A stretch of 64,000 nt of DNA from Amycolatopsis rifamycinica (GTDB taxonomy: Bacteria > Actinomycetota > Actinomycetes > Mycobacteriales > Pseudonocardiaceae), in NCBI RefSeq assembly GCF_000695625.1, contig NZ_JMQI01000041.1, positions 62,001 through 126,000 of the forward strand, given 5' to 3'. A model generated the notes under the pieces. That model had not been told where the DNA came from and made no database searches. It saw only the letters and a list, made by a program, of their open reading frames with translations. The stretch's first letter is position 1; every line of letters begins with the position of its first letter. The translations under genes and the position numbers were made by a program. Positions 54,583-62,952 of this stretch are shown here, one piece after another.

Positions 54583-55595
54583 CGGCACCTCGCAGCCGTG
54601 ACGGGGATGCCCGGTGGCGGACCGCCCGGCGCCGGTTTCGCGTCGGTCTCCACCGCGCACAGGTAGAAGTTCGCCCACGAGCCGTAGGAGAAGAGCGTGC
54701 CGATCCGGTCGAGCTTCTTCGGCAGGTTGTCGACGAACTGCTGGAACACCGGGGTGTTGTCGGCCAGGTTCTTCGACAGGTCGCCGAGTGCGGTGATGCT
54801 GTCCTTGAGCGGCTGACGCCCTTGCTCGAGGAGCCCGGCGGTCGCGGTGGTCAGCTCGCCGAGGCCGCCGATGGCCTGCCCGATCGGCTTGGCGTCCGCG
54901 GCGAGGCCGGTGACCAGCTGGGAAGTGGTGTCGACGAGCGTGTCGAACTGGTCGCCCTGGGCGTTCAGCGTGTCGAGCACGGTGTTGAGGTTGCCGATCA
55001 CCTGGCCGATCAGGGCGTCCTTCCCGGCGAGGGTGGAGGTCAGCGACGCGGTGTGCCGCAGCAGGCTTTCGATCGTGCTGCCCTCCCCCTGCAGGACCTG
55101 GATGATCTCGAACGACAACTGGTTGACGTCGTTCGGCGACAGGGCCTGGAAGAGCGGCTTGAAGCCGTTGAACAGCGCGGTGAGGTCGAGCGCCGGTTTG
55201 GTCCGTTCCAGCGGGATCTGCGCGCCTTCGGCCAGGGTCGGTGACGTGTCGGTGGCGCCGGGGTCGATCGAGAGGTACCGCTGGCCGACCAGGTTCCGGT
55301 AGCGGATGGTGACCGAGGCCGACGCGGTGAGCCGGTGCGTGCGGCCGACCGAGAACCCGACGTCGGCGAGCCGGTGTTCGACGACCCGCACGGAGTCGAC
55401 CTGGCCGATCCGGACGCCGGCCATCCGCACTTCGTCGCCGCGGTTGACCGAGGTCGCGTCGGTGAAGCGGGCGGTGTACCCGATCGTCGCGCCGACGTTC
55501 GAATTGGCGATCGTGACCGCGAGCACGGCGGTCGCGGCCGCGGTGACCAGGAAGAAGACCAGGCCCTTGACGGCGGGCCCCGCGACGCTCCTCAT
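54579..55595 (-). CDS. mceB: Mce family protein B
   Basis: The 338-residue protein has the N-terminal helix GLVFFLVTAAATAVLAVTIA, the Mce domain (GYTARFTDATSVNRGDEVRM, AGVRIGQVDSVRV, VGQRYLSIDPG) and a long helical stretch, ending FYLCAVETDAKPAPGGPPPG. ATGA overlap with mceA. Confidence 0.94.
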   Translation of the reverse strand: MRSVAGPAVKGLVFFLVTAAATAVLAVTIANSNVGATIGYTARFTDATSVNRGDEVRMAGVRIGQVDSVRVVEHRLADVGFSVGRTHRLTASASVTIRYRNLVGQRYLSIDPGATDTSPTLAEGAQIPLERTKPALDLTALFNGFKPLFQALSPNDVNQLSFEIIQVLQGEGSTIESLLRHTASLTSTLAGKDALIGQVIGNLNTVLDTLNAQGDQFDTLVDTTSQLVTGLAADAKPIGQAIGGLGELTTATAGLLEQGRQPLKDSITALGDLSKNLADNTPVFQQFVDNLPKKLDRIGTLFSYGSWANFYLCAVETDAKPAPGGPPPGIPVTAARCR

Positions 55596-56788
55596 CGGAC
55601 GGTCACCTCCGTTCCCCGCAGTGCCGGTCCGATGAGGACACTGCTCCAGTCGGGCACTTCCTCCAGCGCCGGCCGCAGCATTTCGGCGACCAGCTGCCGC
55701 TCGCCGGGCGAGTTCGCCGGGCCGAGGTCACCGTCGGCCGGGCCCGCGGCCGCCGCGCCGCCGCCGTAGCACTTCGGGCCGCCGGTGGCGTCGAACCGCG
55801 GGGTGTCCCGCCCGGGGACGTACTTCTCGCGCGGGTCCCGCACGGTGAGCGTCACGTGCAGGCCCGGCTCGTTCGTGCCCTTGCCGAGGGCCTTCTCCAT
55901 CAGCGGCTTGAGCCGGTTGACCGCGTCGAACAGGCACGGGAACTCCGGCGAGTAGCGCGCCAGCAGCTCGAGCGTCGGCCGGCTCGCCGCCGAGACGCCG
56001 ATGAGGTTGTCCTTGTTCTTCCGCAGGAACTCGTTCAAGTGCCCGGTGGCGCTGGTGACGCTCGCGTAGAGGCTGTCGAGGTCGGCCCGGGTGTCCACGA
56101 TGGTCTTGGCCGTGGCCGACAGGTCGGACAGCGCTTGCAGGATGTCCGGCGCGGCGCCCGTGTAGACGTCGGCCGCGTGAGCCAGCCCGGTGATGTCGGC
56201 CTTGAACTGCGGCATCAGCGGGTTCACCTGTCCCAGGAGGTCCTGCAGCTCGACGATGCTGTCGCCGAGGGGTTTCCCCCGGTTGTCGAGAGCCTGCGAG
56301 ATCGCGCCGAGTGAGCTGTTCAGCTTCTGCGGCTGGACCGCGCGCAGCAGCGGCAGCAGGTCGCCGAGCACGCGTTCCAGCTCGATCGCACTGGAGGAAC
56401 GGTCCTGGGCGATCACGTCACCGGCCCGCAGCGTCCCCTGTGGACGGTCCGGCAGCACGAGGTTGACGTACCGCTCACCGAACACCGTCTTCGGCAGCAG
56501 CCGCGCGGACACGTTCCCGGGCAGCAGGCGGATCTTGGCCGGGTCGATGGCGAGGTCGATCTCGGCGCCCGCGCGGGTGCTGCGCACCGCGCGCACCTCG
56601 CCGAACGGGACGCCCTTGACCTTGACCTCCGCGGTCGGCGCGAGCTGGTTGCCGAGGCGGTCCGCCCGCAGCGTCACCAGCTCCGAATCGTCGAAGTCCT
56701 TGTCGTAGATGGCCACCGCGAGCCAGCCGAGCAGGACGAGCACGCCGAGGAAGGCGACCCCGGCGAGCTGCGTGCGGAACCGGCTCAT
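55592..56788 (-). CDS. mceA: Mce family protein A
   Basis: The 398-residue protein has one membrane helix (LAGVAFLGVLVLLGWLAVAI), the Mce domain (VTLRADRLGNQLAPTAEVKV, KGVPFGEVRAVRS, FGERYVNLVLPD) and a helical tail to RGTEVTVR. The ATG overlaps the yrbEB stop. The substrate class (sterol, fatty acid or other lipid) cannot be assigned; no cholesterol catabolism genes are near. Confidence 0.94.
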   Translation of the reverse strand: MSRFRTQLAGVAFLGVLVLLGWLAVAIYDKDFDDSELVTLRADRLGNQLAPTAEVKVKGVPFGEVRAVRSTRAGAEIDLAIDPAKIRLLPGNVSARLLPKTVFGERYVNLVLPDRPQGTLRAGDVIAQDRSSSAIELERVLGDLLPLLRAVQPQKLNSSLGAISQALDNRGKPLGDSIVELQDLLGQVNPLMPQFKADITGLAHAADVYTGAAPDILQALSDLSATAKTIVDTRADLDSLYASVTSATGHLNEFLRKNKDNLIGVSAASRPTLELLARYSPEFPCLFDAVNRLKPLMEKALGKGTNEPGLHVTLTVRDPREKYVPGRDTPRFDATGGPKCYGGGAAAAGPADGDLGPANSPGERQLVAEMLRPALEEVPDWSSVLIGPALRGTEVTVR

Positions 56789-57600
56789 CCGGACACCTTC
56801 ACCGTGGTCGTCGCGCCCCAGATGGCCAGCGAGAGGAACAGGTCGAGCACGCTGATCAGCACGATCGACGTCCGCACGGCCCGGCCGACCGCGACGCCGA
56901 CCCCGGCCGGGCCGCCGCTGGCGCGGTAGCCGTAGAAGCAGTGCGTCAGGATCACGCCGACGCTGAACACGAGCACCTTGCCGAACGACCACAGCACGTC
57001 GCCGGGCGGCAGGAACAGCGTGAAGTAGTGGTCGTAGGTGCCACCGGACTGTCCGAAGAAGACGACCGTGGTGAGCCGGGAGCCGAGGTAGGAGATCAGC
57101 AGGCCGATCACGTACAGCGGGACGATGGCGATGAACCCGGCGACGATCCGGGTGGTGACCAGGTACGGCATGCTCCGCACGGCCATCACCTCCAATGCGT
57201 CGATCTCCTCGGAGATCCGCATCGCGCCGAGCTGCGCGGTGAACCCGCTGCCCACAGTGGACGAAAGGGCGAGCCCGGCGACCAGCGGCGCGATCTCGCG
57301 CGTGTTGAAGTACGCCGTCAGGAAGCCGGTCATCGCCGAGATGTTGATCTGGTTCAGCGCGCTGAAGCCCTGCAGGCCCACGGTGACGCCGGTGAACACG
57401 CACAGGCCGACCATCACGCCGATGGTGCCGCCGATCACCGCGAGCGCGCCGCTGCCGAACGTCACTTCGGCCAGCAGCCGGACCACCTCGCGGAAGTAGC
57501 GGGTGACGGCGAGCGGGACGGCGGCGAGCGCGCGGACGTAGAACATCAGCTGGTCGCCGAGGTCGAACAGCCGGTCGCCGGGTTTGCCGAGGATGGCCAC
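56785..57600 (-). CDS. yrbEB: MlaE/YrbE-type permease B of the Mce transporter
   Basis: The 271-residue permease has several membrane helices and the family motif region SALNQINISAMTGFLTAYFN, EIDALEVMAVRSMPYLVTTR (EAALEV-type loop) and GSGFTAQLGAMRISEEIDAL. It forms a heterodimer with YrbEA, powered by a distant MceG ATPase that is not in the window. GTG start directly after the yrbEA stop. Confidence 0.94.
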   Translation of the reverse strand: MAILGKPGDRLFDLGDQLMFYVRALAAVPLAVTRYFREVVRLLAEVTFGSGALAVIGGTIGVMVGLCVFTGVTVGLQGFSALNQINISAMTGFLTAYFNTREIAPLVAGLALSSTVGSGFTAQLGAMRISEEIDALEVMAVRSMPYLVTTRIVAGFIAIVPLYVIGLLISYLGSRLTTVVFFGQSGGTYDHYFTLFLPPGDVLWSFGKVLVFSVGVILTHCFYGYRASGGPAGVGVAVGRAVRTSIVLISVLDLFLSLAIWGATTTVKVSG

Positions 57601-58395
57601 TCAGGTTCCCTTCGCCGGGACCAGCTGCAGGTACAGCGCGGTGAGCACGGTGTTGACGAAGAACAGCAGCAGGAACGTGATGACGACGGACTGGTTGACG
57701 ACGTCGCCGACACCCTTGGGGCCACCCTTCGGGTTCAGGCCGCGGTAGGCCGCGACGACCCCGGCGAGGTAGCCGAAGATGACGGCCTTGATCGAGCTGA
57801 CGACGAGGTCGGGCAGCTGCGCGAGGGCGTTGAAGCTGGCCAGGTAGGCACCGGGGGTGCCGCCCTGGACGATCACGTTGAAGAAGTAGCCGCCGAGCAC
57901 CCCGACCACGCTGACCAGCCCGTTCAGCAGCACGGACACCCCGACGGCGGCCTGCACGCGCGGCACGACCAGCCGCTGGATCGGCGAGACGCCGAGTACC
58001 TCCATCGCGGCGATCTCCTCGCGGATGCTGCGCGCGCCGAGGTCGGCGCAGATGGCGCTGCCGCCCGCGCCGGCGATGATCAGCGTCGTCACGATCGGGC
58101 TGGCCTGCTGCACGACGGCCAGCACGCTCGCCGCGCCGTTGAACTGCTGGGCGCCGATCTGGCTGGTGAGCGAGCCGAGCTGCAGCGAGATGACCGCACC
58201 GAACGGGATCGACACGAGGATCGCCGGCGTGATGGACACGCTGGCGATGAACCAGAACTGCTGGACGAACTCCCGCACCTGGTACGGGCGGCGGAGCATG
58301 GCGAGCAGGACGTCGAGTCCCATCGCGCACATCCGGCCGAACTCGCGCAGGCCGTTCGCGGCCTTCTGCGGCGCCTCGCTGAGGAACGTCGTCAT
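57601..58395 (-). CDS. yrbEA: MlaE/YrbE-type permease A of the Mce transporter
   Basis: The 264-residue permease (MTTFLSEAPQKAANGLREFG) has the conserved GAGGSAICADLGARSIREEI and AAMEVLGVSPIQRLVVPRV loop and about five hydrophobic helices. The ATG overlaps the stop of the leading secreted-protein gene. It partners YrbEB. Confidence 0.94.
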   Translation of the reverse strand: MTTFLSEAPQKAANGLREFGRMCAMGLDVLLAMLRRPYQVREFVQQFWFIASVSITPAILVSIPFGAVISLQLGSLTSQIGAQQFNGAASVLAVVQQASPIVTTLIIAGAGGSAICADLGARSIREEIAAMEVLGVSPIQRLVVPRVQAAVGVSVLLNGLVSVVGVLGGYFFNVIVQGGTPGAYLASFNALAQLPDLVVSSIKAVIFGYLAGVVAAYRGLNPKGGPKGVGDVVNQSVVITFLLLFFVNTVLTALYLQLVPAKGT

Positions 58396-59132
58396 GGCTG
58401 CTTGCACCCGGTGCTGAAGCAGCGCAGCCGGAGGTTCGAGACGAAGGTGTTGCCCGGCCCGGAAACCAGGCCGGTGAGCAGCCGGCTGACGTCTTCGTGC
58501 CCGACGCACCCGGCGAACGACGGCGTGGTGAAGGTCGACGTCACCTTGACCGGCGGTACCGGCGGAGCCGGCGGGGCCGGCGGCGAAATCGGCACCAGTG
58601 CCTTGATGTTCACCGCCGCGGACTGGGCCGTCCGGCAGTCCGGGCCGACGTCGAGCGGTCTACCGTCCACTTTGACGTCCGAGAGCTTGATGAACACCTT
58701 CGCGGTCACGTCCGTGTCGGCGCAGATGTTGGTCTGCGTGGCCTTGCAGTCCTTGTCCTTGCCGGTGTGCACGGTCGCTGTCCCCGTGGCGTCGCCGTCC
58801 GGGATGATCTCGACCCGGCCGGTGGTGGGCATGAACCGGAACGCGACGAAGTAGCCGTTCGCGGGTGGGATGTTCAGCTTGCCGGTGATCGGCACGGTGC
58901 TGGTCAGGCCACCGAGGAAGCCGTCGAAGGTGCCCGGCGGGAAGGCGATGTCGGACCCGAGCTTGGCCACGTGGCTCGTGGTCGGCTGCTGCGCGTCCCC
59001 GAGGTTGAAGCCGAAGGGAGTTTGCGTGGCCGCCGCCTGCTGCGGCACGGGCTCGCCGGGCGCGGCTTCCGCCGCGCCCAGCGAGAACGCGCTCAGCACC
59101 AGCACGAGCGGCAACGAGAACCGAGTCAGCAT
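58392..59132 (-). CDS. Secreted leader protein of the mce operon, DUF6801-related
   Basis: The ATG at 59132 follows GAGGAA. The 246 residues have a signal peptide (to about 23), a beta-rich body (FVAFRFMPTTGRVEIIPDGD, KDKDCKATQTNICADTDVTA) and a Pro linker PPAPPAPPVPP. The C-terminal motif FAGCVGHEDVSRLLTGLVSG...GNTF matches the C-termini of the three DUF6801-like paralogues. It is first in the operon, coupled by ATGA to yrbEA, so it is likely an exported partner of the Mce machine. Confidence 0.78.
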   Translation of the reverse strand: MLTRFSLPLVLVLSAFSLGAAEAAPGEPVPQQAAATQTPFGFNLGDAQQPTTSHVAKLGSDIAFPPGTFDGFLGGLTSTVPITGKLNIPPANGYFVAFRFMPTTGRVEIIPDGDATGTATVHTGKDKDCKATQTNICADTDVTAKVFIKLSDVKVDGRPLDVGPDCRTAQSAAVNIKALVPISPPAPPAPPVPPVKVTSTFTTPSFAGCVGHEDVSRLLTGLVSGPGNTFVSNLRLRCFSTGCKQP

Positions 59133-59242
59133 CCGGACTTCCTCATCGAAGGTGATCCTTTCCGAAGCTACTGACGATTCTCGTTGTGCCACAAGGGTTT
59201 TCGTATTCTTGTCACGCGGATCTGCGTTTCCGCGTCACGACC
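59133..59242 (-). promoter_or_regulatory. mce operon promoter region with TGTCACGCG
   Basis: TGTCACGCG (59210-59218) lies about 78 bp upstream of the first mce-operon gene and 24 bp beyond the previous gene's stop. It matches the motif of the PucR/ABC region. It is a candidate operator for the operon. Confidence 0.6.
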
Positions 59243-60793
59243 TCACTTCTTCGTGAGGGTCACGTCCAGCTTGTTGCCGGGGCCGGAGGTGATGCCGGTG
59301 ATCAGCCCGGTCAGGAAGCCGCAGCCGGTGAACCGCGGGATGCCGTAGGTCGCGGTCAGCTTGCCGCCCTTGAGCGGGTCGAAGCCGGGCGCCGAGGTCA
59401 GTGGGACGTTCGCGGGCTCGACCGTGTGGCACGACTTCGACGACAGGATCGGGAAGCCGAACACGCGGACCTTGGTGAGCTGGACGTCGATCCGGGCGTC
59501 GGCCTTGACCGCGCCGGCGGCGAGGGTGCCGGTGATCGCGCCGACCTGGTTCAGCTTCACCGTCGCGGACGCCGGGATGAAGCCGAGGACGCGGAAGTAC
59601 ACGTCCGACTTCGGCAGCGCGAGCTGGGCGCCGAACTTGCCGGAGGCCGCGTCGAGCTTCGCGTCCAGGGTGCCGGGGCCGAGGGGCAGCGTGGCGTGCA
59701 GCTGCTTGAGGACCGACTTGCCCTGCAGGGAGTACTTGACCTCGATGCCGCCCGGCGGGTTGGTCGGCTGGGTCGTCGGCGTTGTCGGCTGGGTGGTCGG
59801 GGTCGTGGGCTCGGTCGTCGGGGTGGTCGGGGTCGTCGGCTCGGTGGTCGGCGTCGTCGGTTCCGTCGTGGGCGTCGTCGGCTCCGTGGTGGGAGTCGTC
59901 GGTTCCGTCGTCGGAGTGGTCGGCTCCGTCGTGGGCGTCGTCGGCTCCGTGGTGGGAGTCGTCGGCTCCGTCGTCGGAGTCGTCGGCTCCGTCGTAGGCG
60001 TCGTCGGCTCCGTCGTCGGAGTCGTCGGCTCCGTCGTCGGAGTCGTCGGCTCCGTGGTCGGAGTCGTCGGCTCGGTCGTCGGAGTGGTCGGAGTCGTCGT
60101 CGGGGTCGTCGGCTCCGTGGTCGGGGTGGTCGGCGTCGTGGGCGTGGTCGGGGTGGTGGGCGTCGTCGTGCCGCCCGCCGGCTTGATCTCGAACGTGCCC
60201 AGCTGCTGGTTCTGGCCCGGGACCGCGACGCAGTCCGAGGTGAACGTGCCGAGGTCGGTCGGCTGGCCGTCGGCGGTGCGCGGGGTCATCGTGGTGCTGA
60301 AGTTCCCGACCGTCACCGACGCGGTGCCGGGGCTGGGGAACGTCACCGCCGGCGCCTTGCCGCTGCTCTTGACGTGGAACGCGCCCGACGGCGGCACCGG
60401 CGTCGAGCCGATCGTCAGCGGCAGGTTCAGGTTCAGGGTCCGGTCGACCGGGTACTTAAGCACGGCCGCGGCCTTGGCCGAGCCGTCCAGCGAAGTGGCG
60501 CCGACCAGGGCGAGGCCCTCGGTGGCGGTCTCCGGCACGGTGACGTCGACGTCGAAGGTGATCGGGGTCGACGCGGCGCCGGCGACGGCGTTGTCGGGCA
60601 GGTTGGTGTCGATCTTCACCGACAGCACCTGGTCGCCGATCAGCGGGAACGGGCAGTTGTAGTTCAGCGTCAGGCTCACCGGCGCGGCCTCGCTCGGGCC
60701 CGCGCCGACGAGCGCGACCGTCGCCGCGACCGCGGCGGCGGTTCCGGCGGCCAGGCCGAAGGCGGGCTTTCTCGACTTCCACGAAAACTTCAC
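59243..60793 (-). CDS. Secreted two-domain protein with long Thr/Pro/Glu heptad linker
   Basis: The GTG follows GAGGTGA. The 516 residues have a signal peptide (to about 36, GPSEAAP), an N-terminal domain (LTLNYNCPFPLIGDQVLSVK ... FSTTMTPRTADGQPTDLGTF), about 140 residues of TTPTTEP repeats, and a C-terminal domain (YSLQGKSVLKQLHATLPLGP ... CGFLTGLITGITSGPGNKLD). It is paralogue 3 of the family at 33602 and 34743. The linker would extend through the wall and may be glycosylated. It lies directly upstream of the mce operon on the same strand. Confidence 0.85.
   Translation of the reverse strand: MKFSWKSRKPAFGLAAGTAAAVAATVALVGAGPSEAAPVSLTLNYNCPFPLIGDQVLSVKIDTNLPDNAVAGAASTPITFDVDVTVPETATEGLALVGATSLDGSAKAAAVLKYPVDRTLNLNLPLTIGSTPVPPSGAFHVKSSGKAPAVTFPSPGTASVTVGNFSTTMTPRTADGQPTDLGTFTSDCVAVPGQNQQLGTFEIKPAGGTTTPTTPTTPTTPTTPTTEPTTPTTTPTTPTTEPTTPTTEPTTPTTEPTTPTTEPTTPTTEPTTPTTEPTTPTTEPTTPTTEPTTPTTEPTTPTTEPTTPTTEPTTPTTEPTTPTTPTTEPTTPTTQPTTPTTQPTNPPGGIEVKYSLQGKSVLKQLHATLPLGPGTLDAKLDAASGKFGAQLALPKSDVYFRVLGFIPASATVKLNQVGAITGTLAAGAVKADARIDVQLTKVRVFGFPILSSKSCHTVEPANVPLTSAPGFDPLKGGKLTATYGIPRFTGCGFLTGLITGITSGPGNKLDVTLTKK
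59760..60175 (-). repeat. 21-bp coding repeats of the TTPTTEP linker
   Basis: About fifteen near-identical 21-bp units (GTCGTCGGCTCCGTCGTCGG type on the plus strand), each coding seven residues PTTPTTE. Some units vary only at third positions. Unit number is likely to differ between strains. This repeat is unrelated in sequence to the intergenic 21-bp arrays. Confidence 0.88.
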
Positions 60794-61044
60794 GGGTCGT
60801 CACCTCGGGAAATGGGGGAATTTCGGCAAAGCTACCTCCGTGTTTCCGGGCGAACAAGCGGCCACCGATTCTTTGTCACGCGCAGGGGATCGCCCCGATC
60901 AGGAAGAGTCACGCAGGTCAGGCCTTATCACGCGGGTGCCATCCGATTCCGCGAAAACTGTCACGCGCACGGCGAATGGTGACGATCTTCTTGCTCGCCA
61001 CGCCTCGGTCCCGTTACCTTTTCCCGGGCAGGAAAGGAGCGGCC
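60794..61044. promoter_or_regulatory. Divergent region with four TGTCACGCG-type sites
   Basis: TGTCACGCGCA occurs exactly at 60874-60884 and 60959-60969, with weaker copies GTCACGCA (60908-60915) and ATCACGCGG (60927-60935). They lie between the secreted repeat protein (leftward) and the ABC exporter (rightward). Such clustering indicates a regulator-controlled divergent promoter. Confidence 0.7.
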
Positions 61045-61980
61045 ATGTCCCAGCCGGTCATCGCCGTGACGGACCTCGCGAAACAGTACGGCGAAGTCAC
61101 CGCGCTCGCCGGGATCAGCCTCACCGTCGCCCGCGGCGCGGTGCTGGCGGTCCTCGGCCACAACGGCGCCGGGAAGACCACCCTGATCGACATCCTCAGC
61201 ACGCGCGTCCGGCCGAGCGCGGGCACCGCCCGGGTCTGCGGGTACGACGTCGTGCAGCGCGGCCGCGCGGTCCGGCGGCGGATCGGGGTGACCGGGCAGT
61301 TCGCCGCGGTCGACGACGCCCTGTCCGGCCGCGGGAACCTCGTGCTGATCGCCCGGCTGCTGGGCGCCCGGCCCCGGCAGGCGCTCGCGCGGGCCGCCGA
61401 GCTGATCGCGGCCTTCGGCCTCGAAGACGCGGCCGACCGCCCGGCCGGCACGTACTCCGGCGGGATGCGGCGGCGGCTGGACCTGGCCGCCGGCCTCGTC
61501 GGCGCGCCGCAGGTGCTCTTCCTCGACGAGCCGACCACCGGGCTCGACCCGGTGAGCCGGGCCGGGTTGTGGACGATCGTGGAGGGCCTCGCGACGCGCG
61601 GCACCACGGTCGTGCTCACCACCCAGTACCTCGAGGAGGCGGACCGGCTGGCCGACCACGTCGTCGTCCTCGGCCTCGGGCACCTCACCGTGTCGGGGAC
61701 GCCGGCGCAGCTGAAGGCCCGGCTCGGCACCCGCACCGCGACGTGCACGTTCGGCACCGAGCTGGCGTTGCGGCGCGCGGTGGACGCGTTGTCGCGCCTG
61801 GGCCTGGCGGCCGGGCGCGCCGGGCTGGTGCTCACCGTGCCGCTGTCCGGCCCGGGTGACATCCCGGTGGTGGTGCGCGCGCTCGACGCGGCGGGCGCGC
61901 CGCTGCGGGACCTGACGGTGACCGAGCCGACGCTCGACGACGTCTACCTGTCCCTGCACCGGACGGCGGCCGTGTCATGA
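61045..61980 (+). CDS. ABC exporter ATPase, DrrA-type
   Basis: The ATG follows GAAAGGAG. The 311 residues show Walker A GHNGAGKTTLIDILS, Q-loop region GVTGQFAAVDDALSGRGNL, signature YSGGMRRRLDLAAGL and Walker B VLFLDEPTTGLDPVSR, and end with the DrrA-type C-terminal domain. It is coupled by ATGA to the permease. Relatives export drugs or lipids such as phthiocerol dimycocerosates. Confidence 0.93.
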   Translation: MSQPVIAVTDLAKQYGEVTALAGISLTVARGAVLAVLGHNGAGKTTLIDILSTRVRPSAGTARVCGYDVVQRGRAVRRRIGVTGQFAAVDDALSGRGNLVLIARLLGARPRQALARAAELIAAFGLEDAADRPAGTYSGGMRRRLDLAAGLVGAPQVLFLDEPTTGLDPVSRAGLWTIVEGLATRGTTVVLTTQYLEEADRLADHVVVLGLGHLTVSGTPAQLKARLGTRTATCTFGTELALRRAVDALSRLGLAAGRAGLVLTVPLSGPGDIPVVVRALDAAGAPLRDLTVTEPTLDDVYLSLHRTAAVS

Positions 61981-62810
61981 CCCCGTCCCGGCACCGCGCG
62001 GCCGTCGCCGCGCTCGGCGATCCGGCGGCCTGGCCGGAACCCGGGTTCTGGACGCAGGTCCGGGTGCTGACGGCCCGATCGCTGCGGACGGCGTTCGGTG
62101 ACCGGCGGCTGGTGTTCTTCGGCCTGCTGCAGCCGGTGGTGCTGCTGTTGCTGTTCAGCCAGGTGTTCAGCGGCGTCGGCGCGCTGCCGGGTGTCGCGGA
62201 GTACCAGGGCTACGTCAACTTCCTGGTGCCCGCGACCCTGGTCAACATCGCCATGACGACGGCGATGAGCTCGGGCGCGGGCCTGCTGGCCGAGATCTAC
62301 GGCGGCTTCACCGGACGCCTGCGCTGCCTGCCGATCTCGCTGTTCTCGGTCCTGGTGGCCCGCACCCTGGCCGACTCGGCGCGGCTGGGCGTCCAGCTGG
62401 TGGTGACGGCCCTGGCGAGTGTGGCCTTCCTCGGGTTCCGCCCGGCGGGCGGGGTGCCGGGCCTGGGGCTGGCGCTGGTTCTGACGCTGGTCGTCGGCTG
62501 GTGCCTGAGCTGGGTGTTCGTCGCGATCACGACGTGGCTGCGCAAGGCCGAGACCCTTCAGGCGGCGTCGTTCGTGGTGATGTTCCCGCTGATGTTCTCC
62601 TCGAGCGCGTACATGCCCCTGGACACGATGCCGGCGTGGGTCCGCACGGTTTCGGCGGTCAACCCGCTGACGTACGCGATCGACGCCACCCGCGCCCTGG
62701 CCCTGGCCCGCCCCCTCGGCTGGTCCCTCCCGGCGGCGCTGCTGATCGCCGCCGCAGCCGCGGCGGCGGGCTCCTTCCTGGCGGCCCACACCTTCCGCGC
62801 CCACCCGTGA
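61977..62810 (+). CDS. ABC-2 type exporter permease, DrrB-type
   Basis: The 277-residue permease has an N-terminal cytosolic segment, then six hydrophobic helices, with the family segment FVVMFPLMFSSSAYMPLDTM and VNPLTYAIDATRALAL. It pairs with the DrrA-type ATPase. Its last codons (HP, stop) coincide with the first unit of the third 21-bp repeat array. Confidence 0.92.
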   Translation: MTPSRHRAAVAALGDPAAWPEPGFWTQVRVLTARSLRTAFGDRRLVFFGLLQPVVLLLLFSQVFSGVGALPGVAEYQGYVNFLVPATLVNIAMTTAMSSGAGLLAEIYGGFTGRLRCLPISLFSVLVARTLADSARLGVQLVVTALASVAFLGFRPAGGVPGLGLALVLTLVVGWCLSWVFVAITTWLRKAETLQAASFVVMFPLMFSSSAYMPLDTMPAWVRTVSAVNPLTYAIDATRALALARPLGWSLPAALLIAAAAAAAGSFLAAHTFRAHP

Positions 62811-62952
62811 TCAGAACGCCAACTCGCGTGATTGGAGGGTCAACTCGCGTGATTGAAGGGTCGACACGACCCCGGCCGCCGCCCACGCCGTGTCGACTCT
62901 CTGATCACGCGTGTCGACTCCTCAATCACGCGTGTCGGCCTCTCGATCACGG
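62805..62952. repeat. 21-bp repeat array 3 (three forward, three inverted units)
   Basis: Forward units lie at 62805-62825, 62826-62846 and 62847-62867, inverted units at 62890-62910, 62911-62931 and 62932-62952, with a 22-bp centre. The consensus begins GCGTGATTGA and ends GGGTCGACAC. Both outermost units begin CCGTGA, and in each the TGA is the stop codon of the flanking convergent gene. The symmetric array can fold into one long hairpin. Confidence 0.9.

Noticed and set aside
59760-60175. Same family as the intergenic 21-bp arrays
   Set aside because: The period is equal but the sequence is unrelated; here it results from a heptapeptide repeat in a coding region.
59361-60662. Plus-strand open frame rich in GVVGSVV repeats
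   Set aside because: It is the antisense of the TTPTTEP linker, with no start context and no recognised domain.
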